Positions 6,408-7,516 of a DNA stretch of 7,516 bases are shown piece by piece (position 1 is the stretch's first letter; each line of letters opens with the position of its first letter). Source of the DNA: Pseudomonadota bacterium (GTDB lineage: Bacteria > Pseudomonadota > Gammaproteobacteria > Acidithiobacillales > Acidithiobacillaceae). The notes below the pieces were generated by a model. That model had not been told where the DNA came from. It saw only the letters and a list, made by a program, of their open reading frames with translations, and did no database searches. The stretch covers positions 1 through 7,516 of the forward strand of contig JAKCBU010000046.1 in NCBI GenBank assembly GCA_021839095.1, in the 5' to 3' direction. The position numbers and the translations under genes were made by a program.

Positions 6408-6443
6408 GCCGGTCTGGTGCTATCGCCTAGAGAGGAGAGCGGC

Positions 6444-6941
6444 ATGAAACACCCATTGGTCGGCGTAGTCATGGGCAGCGAGAGTGACTGGGAAGTGATG
6501 CGTGCCGCGGTGGAGCAACTCCAAGCGCTGGCCATTCCCCATGAACGGCGCGTGGTGTCCGCGCACCGCACCCCCGATCTGCTGTTCGAATACGCCGCCA
6601 GTGCCGTAACGCGGGGGCTGCGCTGCATCATCGCCGGCGCGGGGGGAGCGGCGCATCTACCCGGCATGCTGGCGGCCAAGACCGTGGTGCCGGTATTGGG
6701 GGTGCCGGTACCCTCCAAACATCTGCAGGGCATGGATTCCCTGTTGTCCATCGTGCAGATGCCCAAGGGGGTGCCGGTGGCTACTTTTGCGATCGGCACG
6801 GCGGGGGCAGCCAATGCCGGTCTCTTCGCGGCTGCGATGCTGGCCGGGGAGGACCCGGCGCTGGCCCAGCGTTTGCGGGATTTCCGAGCGCGCCAGGAGG
6901 CCGCCGTTCTGGCCATGACCCTACCGGAGACCCCCCTTTGA
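6444..6941 (+). CDS. purE: N5-carboxyaminoimidazole ribonucleotide mutase
   Basis: PurE moves the carboxyl group of N5-CAIR (made by PurK) to carbon 4, giving CAIR in de novo purine synthesis in the cytosol. The 165 residues match class I bacterial PurE. The phosphate-binding start MGSESDW is at 10-16, the SAHRTP loop with the catalytic His41 at 39-44, and [12 protein letters not shown] at 64-75. The block [15 protein letters not shown] (86-100) follows, then [14 protein letters not shown] and [11 protein letters not shown] up to residue 130. The ATG at 6444 is chosen over upstream non-ATG starts because AGAGGAGA (6431-6438) is a strong, well-spaced ribosome binding site and [12 protein letters not shown] is a typical N-terminus. 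purK overlaps its stop, so the two enzymes are made together. Confidence 0.98.
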   Translation: MKHPLVGVVMGSESDWEVMRAAVEQLQALAIPHERRVVSAHRTPDLLFEYAASAVTRGLRCIIAGAGGAAHLPGMLAAKTVVPVLGVPVPSKHLQGMDSLLSIVQMPKGVPVATFAIGTAGAANAGLFAAAMLAGEDPALAQRLRDFRARQEAAVLAMTLPETPL

Positions 6942-7516
6942 TTCTGCCTGGCGCTACCCTGGGCATGCTGGGCGGCGGACAGTTGGGGCAGATGTTCACC
7001 CTGGCGGCCCGGCGTATGGGTTATGCGGTGTGGGTGCTCGACCCCGATCCGGATTGTCCGGCGGCGGCTGTCGCCGATCGTCATCTCTGTGCTCCCTACG
7101 AAGATTCCGCCAGTCTTCAGGAAATGACGGCCACCTGCGCCGCGATCAGCACGGAGTTTGAGAATGTGCCCCTGCGGGCTCTGGAGCGCGCTGCCCGCCA
7201 TGTTCCCGTGCGTCCACACGCCGCGGCGGTGGCCATTGCCCAGGATCGCTTACAGGAAAAGGCATTTTTCCTCGGTCTGGAGATGGACACGGCTCCCTTC
7301 GCGGCGGTACGCACCGCCGCCGACCTGCCTATGGCGGCGGCCAGTGTTTCTTTTCCGGCCATCCTCAAGACCGCGCGTTGGGGTTATGACGGGAAGGGGC
7401 AGGGCCGGGTCGCCTCGGCCGCGGACCTGGCGCATGTCTGGGCGGGCATGGGGAAGCCGGAGGCGATCCTGGAAGAACGCATCGCCTTGACACAGGAGCT
7501 TTCGGTGGTGATGGTG
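6938..7516 (+). CDS. purK: N5-carboxyaminoimidazole ribonucleotide synthase, 3' end cut by the window
   Basis: PurK is an ATP-grasp enzyme that carboxylates AIR with bicarbonate and ATP to N5-CAIR, the substrate of PurE. The first 193 codons are present and open to the window edge; full PurK is roughly 350-390 residues, so about half is missing. The start is TTG overlapping the purE TGA as TTGA, with GGAG (6926-6929) 8 bases upstream. It gives [19 protein letters not shown], the expected PurK N-terminus. An in-frame ATG at 6965 would cut into the glycine-rich loop. Visible motifs are LGGGQLGQM (11-19), [12 protein letters not shown] (31-42), TEFENVP (72-78), [11 protein letters not shown] (101-111) and the ATP-grasp loop [12 protein letters not shown] (144-155), then [12 protein letters not shown] at 179-190. 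Confidence 0.96.
   Translation, partial: MILPGATLGMLGGGQLGQMFTLAARRMGYAVWVLDPDPDCPAAAVADRHLCAPYEDSASLQEMTATCAAISTEFENVPLRALERAARHVPVRPHAAAVAIAQDRLQEKAFFLGLEMDTAPFAAVRTAADLPMAAASVSFPAILKTARWGYDGKGQGRVASAADLAHVWAGMGKPEAILEERIALTQELSVVMV

Noticed and set aside
6395..7219. Upstream extension of the trmB frame to 502 codons, opposite purE and purK
   Set aside because: All TrmB motifs lie after 6394, and the extension is the mirror of two confident genes. The family N-terminus fits the short start.

Overview
The window is a dense, GC-rich stretch of ordinary bacterial chromosome, almost entirely coding, with no gap above about 100 bases between confident genes. It has no RNA gene, insertion sequence, CRISPR array or prophage that I can see. 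The gene set points to a Gram-negative proteobacterium of the gamma/beta type: type IV pilus retraction ATPases PilT and PilU, a TrmB of E. coli type, class I PurE plus PurK, and a hopanoid-associated glycosyltransferase (HpnB). From memory, the combination would suit an Acidithiobacillus-like autotroph. That is inference only, since no phylogenetic marker gene is present.

Layout. Minus strand, read right to left: yggS, proC, yggT, the DUF167 gene (yggU), then the first 18 codons of an unidentified gene running off the left edge. This chain is very tight. Three of the four junctions are 4-base ATGA overlaps and the fourth has a 1-base gap, so it looks like one translationally coupled operon. 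Plus strand, diverging from yggS: pilT, pilU (9-base gap), then hpnB (starting inside the end of pilU). hpnB converges on trmB, which lies on the minus strand. trmB diverges from purE, and purE overlaps purK by 4 bases. purK runs off the right edge.

How the genes work together. yggS (PLP homeostasis), proC (proline synthesis), yggT (small membrane protein) and yggU form a neighbourhood widely conserved beside pilT in gammaproteobacteria. PilT and PilU power pilus retraction for twitching and surface attachment. HpnB probably acts on hopanoid membrane lipids. TrmB makes m7G46 in tRNA. PurK and PurE together convert AIR to CAIR in purine synthesis.

I found no evidence for a new multi-gene system. 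The points most worth a second look are regulatory. Both divergent gene pairs have a symmetrical -10-like element between them. trmB appears to be leaderless, with a perfect TATAAT seven bases before its ATG and no ribosome binding site. hpnB looks fused translationally to the pilTU operon, and a 23-codon ORF follows hpnB.
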